A stretch of 64,000 nucleotides of DNA from an uncultured Tropicimonas sp. (GCA_947495685.1 CANLZY010000002.1:62001-126000); one strand, 5' to 3'. Shown: positions 37,031 to 49,569, counted from the stretch's first letter. The notes: generated from the letters alone by a model not told the origin. Translations and numbers: made by a program.

Positions 37031-38221
37031 TCAGGCCGGGGTCGGCGTCTGAGAACACTGCCATTGGATGCTGTCGACTCCGGCAAGCCGTGCGAAACGG
37101 GCGAGTTCGGCATCAAGCCGCGACGCGCGGTTCGCGGTCCAGCGGATGCCGGGTTCGACCCACAGGTTCAGCACCTCCAGACGTCCGTTCGCGCGGACCG
37201 CCTTGGTTTCGAGCCGTCCGACAAAGCGGTCGCCCTGCAGTAGCGGGAAGACATAGTAGCCCCACCGGCGATCTGCCGCCGGGACGAACATCTCGACGCG
37301 ATAGTCAAAGCCGAACAGGCGGGTCAGTCGGACGCGGTCGCGGATCACCGGGTCGAACGGGTTCAGGATCCGCAGACGCGCGCCGGGGGGGCGGCAGGCG
37401 GCCAGCCTGGCTTCGATATCGGGGAGGGCGATGGCCTTGAACCAGCCCCCGTCCGACGTTTCGACTTCGACCGGGACAAGGGCATCACCGTTGCGGTCGG
37501 CCCAGGCCTTGACCTCGGCCACCTCGGTGGCATCCCAGAATTTACGGATCTCGCTCAGCGATCCAAACCCCATCCGTTCCAGCGCGGCGCCGCACAGCCA
37601 GTCGATCTGGGCCAAGTCGTCGATCTGCCGTGCATGCAACTCGGCGGGAAACACCCGCTCGGCCAGGTCATAGACCTTGGTGAAACCATCGCGGTGACAG
37701 GTCGCCAAGTCGCCAGAATACCACATGTAATCCAGTGCCAGCTTGTGCGGTGGGCGCTGCCACATCTGTTTCTGGCCGCGCATCTGCGTGTCGAAGGCGT
37801 GAGTGGAGAGCGGCCCTTCGTCGACGATCCGCTGACGAATGGCCGCCCGGCCCGTGGCATCCAGCATTCCAGCGTACCACGACGATCGGTCGAGTTGTGC
37901 CTTCATCCGACGAAATTGCCGCTCCCACATCGGCAGGAACTCCATGGGCAGGACCGAGGCGTCGTGGGTGAAATGCTCGAACACGGCGCGATCGCGGGCC
38001 AGAAGCCGGTCCAGCGCCGGTTCGCGATAGTTCTGATTTCGGCTCCACAGGATGTGATGGTGCGCCCGGCTGACGACCTGGATCGTGTCAAGCTGGACGA
38101 AGCCGAGCCGCCGGATGATGTCCAGCGTATCCAAAGGGCCCGTCGGTGGCGCCGACAGCCCCTGAACCGCCAGCCAGAGCCGGCGGGCATCACGATTGCC
38201 GATCCGAAGGGGGGTGCGCAT
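37031..38221 (-). CDS. YcaQ-type winged-helix DNA glycosylase
   Basis: Protein of 396 residues of the HTH_42/YcaQ family; the E. coli member (AlkX/YcaQ) unhooks DNA interstrand crosslinks. The family features are visible: LGFVQLDTIQVVSRAHHHIL near residue 40, the HDASVLP segment, a central YMWYSGDL and the C-terminal WEVEPG-like WVEPGIRW. The QLD..xxxxRAHH region carries the catalytic Gln of studied homologues (QxQ/QxD motif). ATG 38221 has GAGG upstream. It is a single gene on the minus strand, divergent from the molybdopterin oxidoreductase gene. Confidence 0.87.
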   Translation of the reverse strand: MRTPLRIGNRDARRLWLAVQGLSAPPTGPLDTLDIIRRLGFVQLDTIQVVSRAHHHILWSRNQNYREPALDRLLARDRAVFEHFTHDASVLPMEFLPMWERQFRRMKAQLDRSSWYAGMLDATGRAAIRQRIVDEGPLSTHAFDTQMRGQKQMWQRPPHKLALDYMWYSGDLATCHRDGFTKVYDLAERVFPAELHARQIDDLAQIDWLCGAALERMGFGSLSEIRKFWDATEVAEVKAWADRNGDALVPVEVETSDGGWFKAIALPDIEARLAACRPPGARLRILNPFDPVIRDRVRLTRLFGFDYRVEMFVPAADRRWGYYVFPLLQGDRFVGRLETKAVRANGRLEVLNLWVEPGIRWTANRASRLDAELARFARLAGVDSIQWQCSQTPTPA

Positions 38222-38432
38222 GTGCGTGCCTCGTTCTGCGTGTGACGGCCATCCTATCGCAGGTGGCGCCGGAAGTACCACCTGATGGCGCGGGATCGCA
38301 TGGCCGCGAGGACGGGTTCGAGCGGCGAGAGCGCATGCTTCGGGGGCGAGCAGCGTCCGGATTGTCGGTTCCCACACGGCCCCACGGCAGCTATCGATGC
38401 AGATGACCCCATCCAACGACGCTGGAGCCGCC

Positions 38433-40481
38433 ATGACACAGCCGACAGATACCGCCGTTCTGCCCAGCGTCTGCCCGCTGGATTGCCCCGATACCTGTAG
38501 CCTGAACGTCAAGGTGCAGGGTGGACGGATCGTGGACGTCAAGGGCTCGCGGGCAAACCCGTACACGGCCGGGGTGGTCTGCAACAAGGTGGTCCGTTCC
38601 TATCCGGAGGCCGTGCACGGGGGCGCCCGTCTGACCTATCCGCTGCGACGGACCGGGCCGCGTGGGTCGGGCCGGTACGAGCGGATCTCGTGGGACGCAG
38701 CGTTGGAGCTGGTGCACGCCGGGATCTCGGCGGCGATCAGGGCCCATGGACCGCAGGCCGTCCTGCCATTGAACTTTGCCGGCCCGCATGGCGAGCTGGC
38801 GATGGGCTCCATGGACCGGCGGTTCTTTTATCGGATGGGGGCATCTCTGCTGAACCGGGGGCCGCTTTGCGGTGGGGTTCGGAGCATTGCCTATACCAGC
38901 CTGTACGGAGCCGCGCCGGGTATGCCGCCGGAGCAGGCGGAGCACGCCGATCTGGTGGTGGTCTGGGGCAACAATGTCACCGTGTCGAACCTGCATCTGA
39001 TCCGGGTGCTGAAAAAGGTCCGCGCGCGGGGCGGGCGGGTTGTCGTGATCGACCCAAGGCGGATCAAGCTGGCCGAACAATGCGACCTGCACATCCGAAT
39101 CCGGCCCGGAACCGATGTGGTTCTGGCGATGGCGCTGGCGGCAGAACTGGAGCGGCGCGGGGCGCTGGACCTGGCCTTTCTGGAGACCTGGGCTGCGGGT
39201 CTGGAACCCTACATGGCGCGTGCGCGCCAGTATTCGATCAAGGATGTGCAGGCGATCTGCGATGTCGATCCGGTCACGTTCGGCGCCCTGGCCGATGCCT
39301 ATGCCAGCGCGCGCACGCTTGCGACCTCGGTGGGCAACGGGATCGAAAGGGGCCGCAGTGGCGGATCGGGGCTGCGGGCTGCAATGGCCTTGCAGGCGTT
39401 GCTGGGGCAGCACGGTCGCCCCGGTGCCGGGGTGATCCTGAAATCCGGCCTTGCCGCGCCCAAGACGCAGGCCCGGCTGCATGGCGATCACCTGATCCAG
39501 CCCGGTACACGGACCGTGAACATCGTGGATGTCGCGGCCATGATTCAGGACGATACGCTCGATCCGCCGATCCGGGCGGTGATGATCTACAATCACAACC
39601 CGGTGGCGACCCACCCCGATCAGGGCAACATGATCCGCGCGCTGATGCGGGACGATCTGTTCACTGTCGGGTGTGACGTGGTGATGACCGACTCGATGGC
39701 GCTGTGCGACGTGATCCTGCCCGCCGCGAGCCATTTCGAGGCCGACGACATTTTCGCGGCCTATGGGCAGAACTATGTGCAGCGGGCCGCGCCGGTGATC
39801 GCGCCGGTCGGGGAAAGCCTGCCCAACACCGAGATCTTTCGTCGCCTGGCGGCACGCTTTGGGTATGAGGGTGCGGAGTTCACGGCCTCGGATGCGCAGT
39901 TGATGGACGATGCTCTGGATCGCACCTGCCCGGGGTTCGACGACACCGCTCCCAGCCACTTGCCGCTGGATCGCGCGATCGGCATGCGGGCCGGCGATGG
40001 CGGCGACCTTGTGCTGTGCGACACCGTTCTCCCGGCAACGCCCAGCGGTCGGATCGAGCTGTTCAGTCAGGATCTGGAAGACCGGTTCGGCTATGGCGTG
40101 CCCCGATACACGCCTGTCGAGCGCGACCTGCCGTTGTTGCTGATTTCGCCGTCCTCGGACAAGCGGATCAACTCGACCTTTGGGGGATGTGCGGACTCGC
40201 AGGGCCCCGAGGTACTGGAGATGCACCCGAATGATGCCGAAGCGCGCGGGTTGACCGACGGGGATGCCGTGACCGTCTGGAACCGCCGGGGCGAGGTGGC
40301 GTTTCGGCTGGTTGTTACAGAGGCGACCCGCCCCGGTGTGATATACAGCCCCAAGGGAATGTGGCGGGCGCAGAGCACGACCGGGTTCACGACCAATGCA
40401 TTGATCCCGGAGGATATTCGCGCGGATCTTGACCGCGGGGCTTGCTACAACGAAACTTCGGTGGAGGTCCGCAAGGCCTGA
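38433..40481 (+). CDS. Molybdopterin-dependent oxidoreductase with 4Fe-4S cluster
   Basis: Enzyme of 682 residues of the DMSO-reductase family (formate dehydrogenase/nitrate reductase type). The N-terminal cluster ligands are C14, C18, C22 and C50. Molybdopterin-binding segments follow, including VWGNNVTVSNLH, RVVVIDPRR, and the C-terminal NDAEARGLTDGD dinucleotide-binding domain. There is no twin-arginine signal, so it acts in the cytoplasm. The substrate cannot be told from sequence. ATG 38433 is chosen because CTGGAG lies just upstream; in-frame ATGs at 38397 and 38403 would add 10-12 residues. No electron-transfer subunit adjoins it. Confidence 0.87.
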   Translation: MTQPTDTAVLPSVCPLDCPDTCSLNVKVQGGRIVDVKGSRANPYTAGVVCNKVVRSYPEAVHGGARLTYPLRRTGPRGSGRYERISWDAALELVHAGISAAIRAHGPQAVLPLNFAGPHGELAMGSMDRRFFYRMGASLLNRGPLCGGVRSIAYTSLYGAAPGMPPEQAEHADLVVVWGNNVTVSNLHLIRVLKKVRARGGRVVVIDPRRIKLAEQCDLHIRIRPGTDVVLAMALAAELERRGALDLAFLETWAAGLEPYMARARQYSIKDVQAICDVDPVTFGALADAYASARTLATSVGNGIERGRSGGSGLRAAMALQALLGQHGRPGAGVILKSGLAAPKTQARLHGDHLIQPGTRTVNIVDVAAMIQDDTLDPPIRAVMIYNHNPVATHPDQGNMIRALMRDDLFTVGCDVVMTDSMALCDVILPAASHFEADDIFAAYGQNYVQRAAPVIAPVGESLPNTEIFRRLAARFGYEGAEFTASDAQLMDDALDRTCPGFDDTAPSHLPLDRAIGMRAGDGGDLVLCDTVLPATPSGRIELFSQDLEDRFGYGVPRYTPVERDLPLLLISPSSDKRINSTFGGCADSQGPEVLEMHPNDAEARGLTDGDAVTVWNRRGEVAFRLVVTEATRPGVIYSPKGMWRAQSTTGFTTNALIPEDIRADLDRGACYNETSVEVRKA

Positions 40482-40670
40482 TTGGTGCCGCGCGACGCCA
40501 CCCGGACTGCGACGGGATATCCCGCCCAACGGTCTGGCATGTGGCGGGGATTTGTCGGCGCCGGGAGGGCAAACGATGGGTGGCGGCAGATGCCGGAACG
40601 CGTCAGCGGGCTTGGCGTGGACGGGGGCAAGTTGTAGGAAGGCACTCCCAGTCAACAGGCCCGGACCCAC

Positions 40671-43001
<2,331 letters not shown>

Positions 43002-43165
43002 GAGAGACAGGCCCGCCATCCGAGCCTGCTGATTTCGCGTCGGCCAACCCGACCGGCGGTGCATGGTACTTGCATTCGCAGAGCGGGGGGGCCAATTTCG
43101 CCCAAAGTATTCCGACCGGCCAAATGGCACGGGCGGAGCCCCAAGATACAACAGGAGACCGAACG

Positions 43166-43429
43166 ATGAATCCCAAGGGCTGGAAACAACACCCGCGCGG
43201 CCAGACCCAGGTTTTCCCGGTGACCGGCTGGCAGACCGCCACGGCCATGAACGGCAAGGCTGGCGTGCTGCGGATTGAGTTCGGGACCGAACCAAAGCTT
43301 GAGAAACGCGAGTCCAAGCAGTTGATCTTTTCGGCGTCCCAGGTGCGCGCGCTCAGCGAAACCCTGGCCAAGCTGGCCGACAGCCTGGAAGCAAAGGCTG
43401 CCGAAGGCACTTCAGGACCCGTGAACTGA
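43166..43429 (+). CDS. Small conserved-looking protein, unknown function
   Basis: Protein of 87 residues with ATG 43166 and an excellent ribosome binding site (ACAGGAGACC). It is soluble, with no membrane segment or signal. The N-terminal half looks beta-rich (VLRIEFG) and the C-terminal half forms an amphipathic helix (VRALSETLAKLADSLEA). I do not recognise the family. It has its own 164-base upstream region after tex. Confidence 0.7.
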   Translation: MNPKGWKQHPRGQTQVFPVTGWQTATAMNGKAGVLRIEFGTEPKLEKRESKQLIFSASQVRALSETLAKLADSLEAKAAEGTSGPVN

Positions 43430-43709
43430 AACCGACCCTGACACCGGAAAGTCCCGCGACCAAACCGGGCATCATAGCGGTGGTCCCTTGTGAGCAATCA
43501 GGCGGTCGCGCGGGGACTTTGGGTGGTCCTTGCATGAGACACGCGGTGGGATCGATTCCAGGTGTCCGCGAGGCGGTGCCAAGCCGCACGCACAGCTTCA
43601 CAACCGTTGGAACGGTGGGTGCGGGGAACGTGCGGCGTGGCTGCAGGTTGCCTCGAATTTCGGTTTGTGCAACACGGTGTCGAGGCATCCGCACCGACAG
43701 GTTTCATCC

Positions 43710-44363
43710 ATGAGCAGCTTTGCATCCCTTCGCACAACGATGGTCGACACCCAGATCCGTCCGTCTGACGTGACCAAATATCCGATCATCGACGCAATGC
43801 TGACGGTCCCGCGCGAGCTTTACGTGCCCGACAATCGGCGAGATGCCGCCTATGTTGGCAAGAACGTTTCGCTTGGCGAGGCACGTGTGGTGCTGGAACC
43901 GCGAACCCTGGCAAAGATGCTGGATGGCCTGAATATCCAGCCCAACGAGATGGTCCTCGATGTGGCCGCCGGGCTTGGCTATTCCACCGCCGTCCTCTCG
44001 CATCTGGCCGAGGCTGTTGTTGCACTGGAAGAAGACGCCTCGCTTGCAGCCGATGCTGAGACCACGCTTTCGGCGGAATCCGTTGACAACGCAGTCGTCA
44101 TCAAGGGTCCTCTTGCCGAAGGCGCCCCGCAGCACAGCCCCTATGACGTGATACTGGTTCAGGGCGGGGTGGAACAACTCCCTGAAGTATTCAACGAGCA
44201 ACTGAAGGACGGCGGCCGGATTGCCTGCCTGTTCATGGAAGGTGCACTCGGGATTGTTCGAATCGGTTACAAGATTGACGGCGTGATCAACTGGCGCTTT
44301 GCGTTCAACGCCGCCGCACCGGTGTTGCCCGGGTTCGAGGCGTCGCGGGCATTCGCGCTGTAA
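43710..44363 (+). CDS. pcm: Protein-L-isoaspartate O-methyltransferase
   Basis: SAM-dependent methyltransferase of 217 residues that repairs isoaspartyl residues in damaged proteins. The AdoMet-binding motif [15 protein letters not shown] lies around residue 83, and post-motif I elements (VVALEED) follow. The N-terminal [15 protein letters not shown] is the form found in the alphaproteobacterial proteins encoded next to tolC. The 280 bases upstream (43430-43709) have no supportable gene. It is 68 bases ahead of tolC. Confidence 0.9.
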   Translation: MSSFASLRTTMVDTQIRPSDVTKYPIIDAMLTVPRELYVPDNRRDAAYVGKNVSLGEARVVLEPRTLAKMLDGLNIQPNEMVLDVAAGLGYSTAVLSHLAEAVVALEEDASLAADAETTLSAESVDNAVVIKGPLAEGAPQHSPYDVILVQGGVEQLPEVFNEQLKDGGRIACLFMEGALGIVRIGYKIDGVINWRFAFNAAAPVLPGFEASRAFAL

Positions 44364-44431
44364 ACAGCGAATCGACCCTGCTATAGTGTTCAGAAAAGAG
44401 CATATGGCACCCACGAGAAGGAGCAGTTCGC

Positions 44432-45835
44432 GTGAGGATAATGAGCAGGCGTTTCAAGCGCAGCGTGATCAGTATGGCGGTCGTGATGCTCGCCAGCGGC
44501 CCAATTCAGGCAACAGCGGAAACCTTGACCGATGCGCTGATCGACGCGTATCGAAACTCGAACCTACTGGATCAGAACAGGGCGGTTCTGCGCATCGCTG
44601 ACGATGATGTCGCCATTGCGCTCTCGTCCATGATGCCGACGCTGGATTTTGTGACCTCCTGGGGCGGCGTGAACAATCACCGTGATGTCTATTCCAGCAG
44701 CTTCGCGTCCTACGACAACCTCATCGCCACCTTCGAACTGCAAGCAAGCATCGCGCTCTACACAGGTGGTCGCAACCGCCTGGCCGTGGAAAGCCGCAAG
44801 GAATCGGTGCTCGCCACCCGCGAGGCCCTGCGTTCGGTCGAGCAGGGGGTCCTTCTGGGGGCCGTCAGTGCCTACATGGGCGTGCTGCGGTCGGCGGCAT
44901 TCGTCGATCTGCGGGAAAACAACGTACGCGTCCTGACGCAGGAAAAGAAGGCGACCGAAGATCGGTTCGAAGTTGGCGAAGTGACCCGCACGGACGTTGC
45001 CTTGGCCGAAAGCCGACTGGCTGCCGCCATCAGCCTGCTCGAAGCCGCAAGGGGCGATTTCGTCGTCGCTCAGGAAACCTTCAAGGCTGCGGTCGGAAGA
45101 TATCCGAACAACCCGCAGACGCCAGGTGGACTGCCCAAGACGGCCGCCAATGTGGACGAAGCGGCCAATATCGCCGTCAGAACGCACCCGGACATCCGGC
45201 AGGCACAACGTCAGGTGACGGTTGCGGAACTGAGCATGCAGATCGCGAAAGGTGCCTACAAGCCCACGATCGCCGCTCGCGTCACGGCCGAAACCAATTC
45301 GAACGACCAGTTTGAACAACAGACACTCGGGATCACTCTGTCTCAGCCGATCTATCAGGGTGGCAGTCTTGCTGCGCTGGAGCGGCAAGCCATTGCTCAA
45401 CGTGACGGGACACGGGCCAATCTGTTGCAGGTGACACTCGGAGTCGAAGAGCAGGTCGCCAACGCCTGGTCCTATCTGAATGTCGCCAAGGCGCAGATCC
45501 GGGCGACGGAACTTCAGATCGAGGCTGCGCAGATTGCCTTTGACGGAACCCGCGAGGAAGCCACGCTGGGGGCTCGGACGACGCTGGATGTTCTGGACGC
45601 CGAGCAGGAACTTCTTGATGCCCGCGCGGCACGAATTGACGCGATCGCGACGCAATACGTAGCGGTTTATTCACTTCTGTCTGCGATGGGTCTGATGACT
45701 GTGGATCATCTCAACCTCGGAATCCAGACCTATGACCCGGCCGGTTACTACAATGCAGTCAAGAACTCGCCGGCGCGACTGTCCCCGCAAGGGCGGCAAC
45801 TGGACAAGGTTCTGCGCCGTATCGGCAAGCAGTAG
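44432..45835 (+). CDS. tolC: TolC-family outer-membrane channel protein
   Basis: Outer-membrane efflux protein of 467 residues. The signal peptide ends near residue 29 (PIQATAE). Two repeated outer-membrane-efflux-protein halves with long periplasmic helices follow, including EVTRTDVALAESRL and the second-half GARTTLDVLDAEQEL. It would serve type I secretion and RND or ABC efflux. The GTG start at 44432 is 8 bases after GAAGGAG; ATG 44441 would be 17 away, so GTG is preferred. The gene order pcm-tolC-PopZ-like is typical of the Rhodobacteraceae. Confidence 0.94.
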   Translation: MRIMSRRFKRSVISMAVVMLASGPIQATAETLTDALIDAYRNSNLLDQNRAVLRIADDDVAIALSSMMPTLDFVTSWGGVNNHRDVYSSSFASYDNLIATFELQASIALYTGGRNRLAVESRKESVLATREALRSVEQGVLLGAVSAYMGVLRSAAFVDLRENNVRVLTQEKKATEDRFEVGEVTRTDVALAESRLAAAISLLEAARGDFVVAQETFKAAVGRYPNNPQTPGGLPKTAANVDEAANIAVRTHPDIRQAQRQVTVAELSMQIAKGAYKPTIAARVTAETNSNDQFEQQTLGITLSQPIYQGGSLAALERQAIAQRDGTRANLLQVTLGVEEQVANAWSYLNVAKAQIRATELQIEAAQIAFDGTREEATLGARTTLDVLDAEQELLDARAARIDAIATQYVAVYSLLSAMGLMTVDHLNLGIQTYDPAGYYNAVKNSPARLSPQGRQLDKVLRRIGKQ

Positions 45836-45955
45836 ACCCCTTTCCGTGGTTTGGGCCTCCGCAGGTGCAGCACGCTTTTGTGCTGTAGTCATGGCGTGTT
45901 GTCTGGGCCGCACCGTCGGAGTAGCCTGCGTCAAAACAGAAGAACGGGAGCAGGC

Positions 45956-47119
45956 ATGTCGGATCCGGTAACCAACACAGAGATTGAAGATGTCCTGTCG
46001 TCGATTCGCCGTCTGGTTGCCGGTGATCACGAACCACATGTCGACCAAGTGCCCGCTCAAATGGACCCAAGCCAACAAGGGGTTTTTGGCATCAAGACCA
46101 CCGATGCCGACGCCACCACCGATGCCTTGGTTCTGACCCCTTCATTGCGAGTCGAAGAGGACGAACCCGAGGTCAAGGCGGACGAATCGGTCTTGTGGGA
46201 CGAAGACGCGGCCGCCGAAGCGCGCGAGCGGTGGGGGAACCCGGAAGCGACGGCTCTTCCAGAGGACGAAGGTGCTGACGAAGACCTCTCGGTGACCCCT
46301 TGGACGCGTGGGGCTTTCGCACCGCCCGCCCTGGCGGACGATAACGATGTGAACGAAGAAGCCGATGTGCCGCATCCGGGTGAAGACTTTCGTGCGGAAG
46401 AACCCGGGACGACGCAAGACGAACCGGTGCAGCTCCCGACGTTCATTCGTGCACAACGCTCGACAGATGCGCCCGAACCTGAAATTGAAGCCACGCAGCC
46501 GAGTGCCGAAGCCGAAACTGTAACGCCCGGGTGGCCGCCGATTGGGGCGGCAACACGCATAGCGCCGCGGGCAGGGTTCCGTTTTGGTGCAGACAAGGAT
46601 GACGACGAGCCAATGCCGGCCTCATCACTGCCGCCGGAACAACAAGTGTTGGACGGCCCGTCCGACCCTGTAGAGCCATCCGACGTGGCGATACCGCCGG
46701 AAGACGGGGGCGCCGAGAAACCAGAACCCGCCTTGGAGGTATCAAGCCCGGCCACACAGGATACAGCGGACACGGATTCCAGAGAGTCAGCCGACGAGCA
46801 AAGTGAAATCGGGAGCGAAACCGCGAGGATCGGGTCTTTCGCCGCAGCCCTGTCCGGTGTGGCGGCTGAACCCGACATCCAGTCGATTTTGGATGATGTC
46901 CAGGAGGATGCGAAGGTCGAAGGCGCTGAAGCGGTGGATCTGGGCAATCTATTCGAACCGCACGACACCGATTTGGACGAACAAGCACTTCGCGATCTCG
47001 TATCCGAGATGGTCTTGAAGGAGCTGCAGGGTCCATTGGGCGAGCGAATTACCCGCAATGTTCGCAAACTCGTGCGGCGCGAGATCTACCGTGCCCTTGC
47101 ATCCCGCGACTTCGACTGA
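45956..47119 (+). CDS. PopZ-like (DUF2497) polar organising protein
   Basis: Protein of 387 residues with the two-ended layout of DUF2497/PopZ-type proteins. A short N-terminal helix (EIEDVLSSIRRLV) leads to a long acidic, proline-rich, disordered linker, and a conserved helical C-terminus (LRDLVSEMVLKELQGPLGER to the end) follows. In Caulobacter PopZ forms polar networks that anchor the chromosome; whether this protein does so is inference. CGGGAG precedes ATG 45956. In relatives valS follows directly, but here an accessory region begins. Confidence 0.85.
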   Translation: MSDPVTNTEIEDVLSSIRRLVAGDHEPHVDQVPAQMDPSQQGVFGIKTTDADATTDALVLTPSLRVEEDEPEVKADESVLWDEDAAAEARERWGNPEATALPEDEGADEDLSVTPWTRGAFAPPALADDNDVNEEADVPHPGEDFRAEEPGTTQDEPVQLPTFIRAQRSTDAPEPEIEATQPSAEAETVTPGWPPIGAATRIAPRAGFRFGADKDDDEPMPASSLPPEQQVLDGPSDPVEPSDVAIPPEDGGAEKPEPALEVSSPATQDTADTDSRESADEQSEIGSETARIGSFAAALSGVAAEPDIQSILDDVQEDAKVEGAEAVDLGNLFEPHDTDLDEQALRDLVSEMVLKELQGPLGERITRNVRKLVRREIYRALASRDFD

Positions 47120-47885
47120 GGCGCCAGACCATTCGATCTTTTGAGCAGTGTTGGCTTTCAACGGCGATGCGGCTGCATCAGTATTGACTCGCGCACGGTC
47201 TACAGCGATGGGCCCAATCCGGTTTGACGGAGGGCGTATACCTCTCGGCCATGGTGAACGGCCTCAGGGTGTAGGTTGCAGCCCGTAGACTCCTGCACAA
47301 GCCGACATGTTCGGCCATGGCCATTTTCATTCAGCGTCGGACCTTGATCAAAGATGGAGGCCCGTACAGACGGTCGGGTCCCGTGGGTGAGCGACGCTGT
47401 TGCCGGCTCCGATAACAGCGCGCAGCCAAGATCGGTCAGTCGCAAAAGTAGGCGATGTCTGTGCCACCGGTCTTGAGCGGTCTTTTTCATGACTTCGGGT
47501 CGCTGCTTTCGGTGCATCGCTTGTTGATGGGGAACGAGGTCGAGCGACAGCTCCAAACTGTGTTTCGGGCTCGACACCACGCAGCAACGCCCCTGCAAAT
47601 TCGCCGATTTGAACGTCGTCAGGCATCGTTGCGGTGCGGGGATCGCTTCGTTGGGTTGCCGGATCGGCGAGGCGCGCACGTGACGAGTCTTGGCCTCACC
47701 GTCAACTTGGAGGCGGGGCCACTTCTGTGGATATGCGAGACAACGATTGCCCACGGCCAACTCGGGACAAGATCCTTCAGTCGCCAATTGTTGACCCTGG
47801 TGTTCCTTTAAGTCATTGTTAAAAGGTAGTTTCCGAAAGTGAAATGGATGAATTGGTCTCGCGGAACAGGGGCCGATATCGCTTA
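47120..47885. other. Stretch without a supportable gene, left flank of the IS5-type element
   Basis: No frame shows a recognisable domain. A 195-residue open frame on the minus strand (47200-47787) has odd composition, rich in R, H, C and Q, and no ribosome binding site. It is, however, in the frame that continues the interrupted gene at 48718-48870 once the insertion element and one TA copy are removed. No valS sequence is seen. Confidence 0.5.
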
Positions 47886-48717
47886 GGGTCAGGACTCATA
47901 GCCAGAAAATGACTGTTGCCGCGAGAGCGATGGCCGAGAGGAAGATCTTTGGGCATCTGTCGTGGCGTGGTGCCACTCGTCGCCAGTCCTTGAGGCGACC
48001 GAACATGCACTCGATGCGATAGCGGCGCTTGTATCGCTGCTTGTCGTATTTGACCTTTGTCTTGCGGGACGTCCTGGGCGGGATGCACCGGCGAAGTCCC
48101 CTATCTGCCAGTGCGTTCCGGAACCAATCCGCATCGTGGCCCCTGTCGGTGAGCAGCCAGACGGCATCCGGCAGGGAGCCAAACTTGGCCGCGGCGCCCG
48201 TGTCGTCGCTCGCCTGGCCGGCTGTGACGAAGAAGCGGATCGGACGCCTATTGTGATCGGTGACGGCATGAAGTCTGGCATTCATTCCACCCTTCGTGCG
48301 ACCGATCAGGCGTCCACGCCCCACTGTTTCACGCTCAGGCTCGATGCCGTGCGGTGTGCCTTCAAATATGTCGCGTCGATCATGATGGTCCGGGGATCGT
48401 GAGCTTCTTCTGCCAGGCCGGTCATGATCCGGGCAAAGACACCCATTCGGCTCCAGCGCACCCAACGGTTGCAAAAGGGTCTTGTGAGGGTCGTGTTCGA
48501 CGGGAGCATCATGACACCTCAACCCATTGCGGTTGATGCATATAATCCCACTCAACACCCGCCGATCATCGACACGGGGACGCCCGTGAGACTTGGGAAA
48601 GAATGGGCGCAACCGCTCCATCTGTTCGTCGTTCAACCAGCATGGATCACTCATACCACACCTCCAGGGAGGCGCCGTGAATCATGCCCCAAGATCCAAA
48701 TCAATGGGTCCTGACCC
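47886..48717 (-). mobile_element. IS5-type (IS427-like) insertion sequence
   Basis: An 832-base element. The ends GGGTCAGGACTCAT (left) and ATGGGTCCTGACCC (right) are inverted repeats with one mismatch, and each is flanked by TA (47884-47885 and 48718-48719), read as the target duplication. It contains one DDE transposase gene on the minus strand that fills almost the whole element, as is usual for this group. The size matches the subgroup. Confidence 0.88.
47896..48654 (-). pseudogene. IS5-family transposase, frameshifted
   Basis: DDE transposase. The N-terminal part (LNDEQMERLRPFFPKSHGRPRVDD) and the C-terminal part (GRLIGRTKGGMNARLHAVTD, LTDRGHDADWFRNAL, MFGRLKDWRRVAPR) share one frame. 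The middle third (CNRWVRWSRMGVFARIMTGL to HRTASSLSVK, about 48306-48480) is in another frame. Two compensating shifts, near 48478 and 48315, therefore break the gene. A conserved tryptophan after NRNGLR is also lost. It is unlikely to make active transposase. Confidence 0.82.
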
Positions 48718-48870
48718 TAGGAGGACATCCACGGGGCGTTGGCAATACCCTTCTTGATCAAGGCAGAGGTCTGAAACTGAAGACCTGTTTGAGTATTGCC
48801 AGATCACCGTCACGATGATTGAAATGACCGCGAGCGAAAGGAGCAGCATCCATTTGACTGTACACATCAT
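48718..48870 (-). pseudogene. Small membrane-protein gene cut by the IS5-type element
   Basis: The start ATG 48870 (or 48867) follows GGAAGGGG, a strong ribosome binding site. The first 26 residues are a single membrane helix or signal anchor (VKWMLLLSLAVISIIVTVIW), then a polar part with two cysteines. After residue 51 the frame runs into the insertion element and stops within it after eleven foreign residues. The family is not recognised. The original C-terminus would lie on the far side of the element, before 47884. Confidence 0.5.
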
Positions 48871-49219
48871 CGCTCTATCCCCTTCCTTTGTCCCTCTTCA
48901 GATAGTCCCTGAAAAGGGATAGAAGAAACCATATAGTGTGAGCCTCAGCCAGAAGCTGTTCCGGATGATGTGCAGCCCCATGAACCCCAATAGCACCCAG
49001 CGAAGCGCTAAGGCTGTGTCCGGCAGGATCGTCGATTAATGGAAAGTGCCGCAGCGCGACTGAACAGTTTGGGGCATGCGTCTCTTGGCACCCACCTCAA
49101 TAATACGCGCTTAGGTGAAGCAGGTGGCAGGGCCTGGAATGGGAATCCAAGAACCTTCGAGGCAATAATACAGTCAGAAGGATCGCAAAGCCACCTGTCA
49201 AGCAGTGCTGCGCGAATTT
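48871..49219. other. Gene-free stretch
   Basis: No supportable gene on either strand. It should include the promoter of the interrupted gene at 48870. GGGATAGAAGAAACC and the TCCCTGAAAAGGGA imperfect inverted repeat (48907-48920) are the only notable sequences. Confidence 0.4.
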
Positions 49220-49249
49220 CTTAGGACAAGATGGCTATGTCCCCTACGG

Positions 49250-49569
49250 CTGAATGCCTTGGGTCGTCCCGGGCGGGTTTTCGAAACCGTTCTTGGTGAA
49301 CTTCTGCGACGGCACCTGCGCGATAGTGGCGTTGCAGATCATCGCGGAACGGCCTCGAACACCTCTCCTGCCGCGCCGCGCACACTGGCAAACCCAGCGA
49401 GGTCCATGCGGACGAAGCCGGGCTCGGCGGCCTAGGACAGAAGGATCCGGGAAGCCCCGAATCCGACACCGGCAACGGCCCCGTTAATCAGCCAGGTCTT
49501 GCCGGCAAGCGAGCCGAGCCGTTCTGGAGGCCGGCCATTGGGCCCGAATTGGGTGTCTTTCTTGTTCAT
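49250..49569 (-). pseudogene. Short-chain dehydrogenase/reductase pseudogene
   Basis: From ATG 49569 the frame reads as the start of an SDR: a leader ending in RLGSLAGKTWLINGAVAG, where the cofactor loop TGxxxGxG has become NGAVAGVG, then ASRILLS and a TAG stop. Homology resumes after a gap of about 40 residues with VRMDLAGFASVRGAAGEVFE, then shifts frame and continues with MICNATIAQVPSQKFTKNGF. The gene has thus suffered a stop, an internal deletion, a frameshift and loss of the C-terminal half. It is divergent from a broken AraC regulator gene. Confidence 0.75.

Noticed and set aside
47200-47787. Minus-strand frame of 195 codons as an independent gene
   Set aside because: It has no start signal and poor composition. 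It is only discussed as a possible continuation of the gene cut by the IS5-type element.
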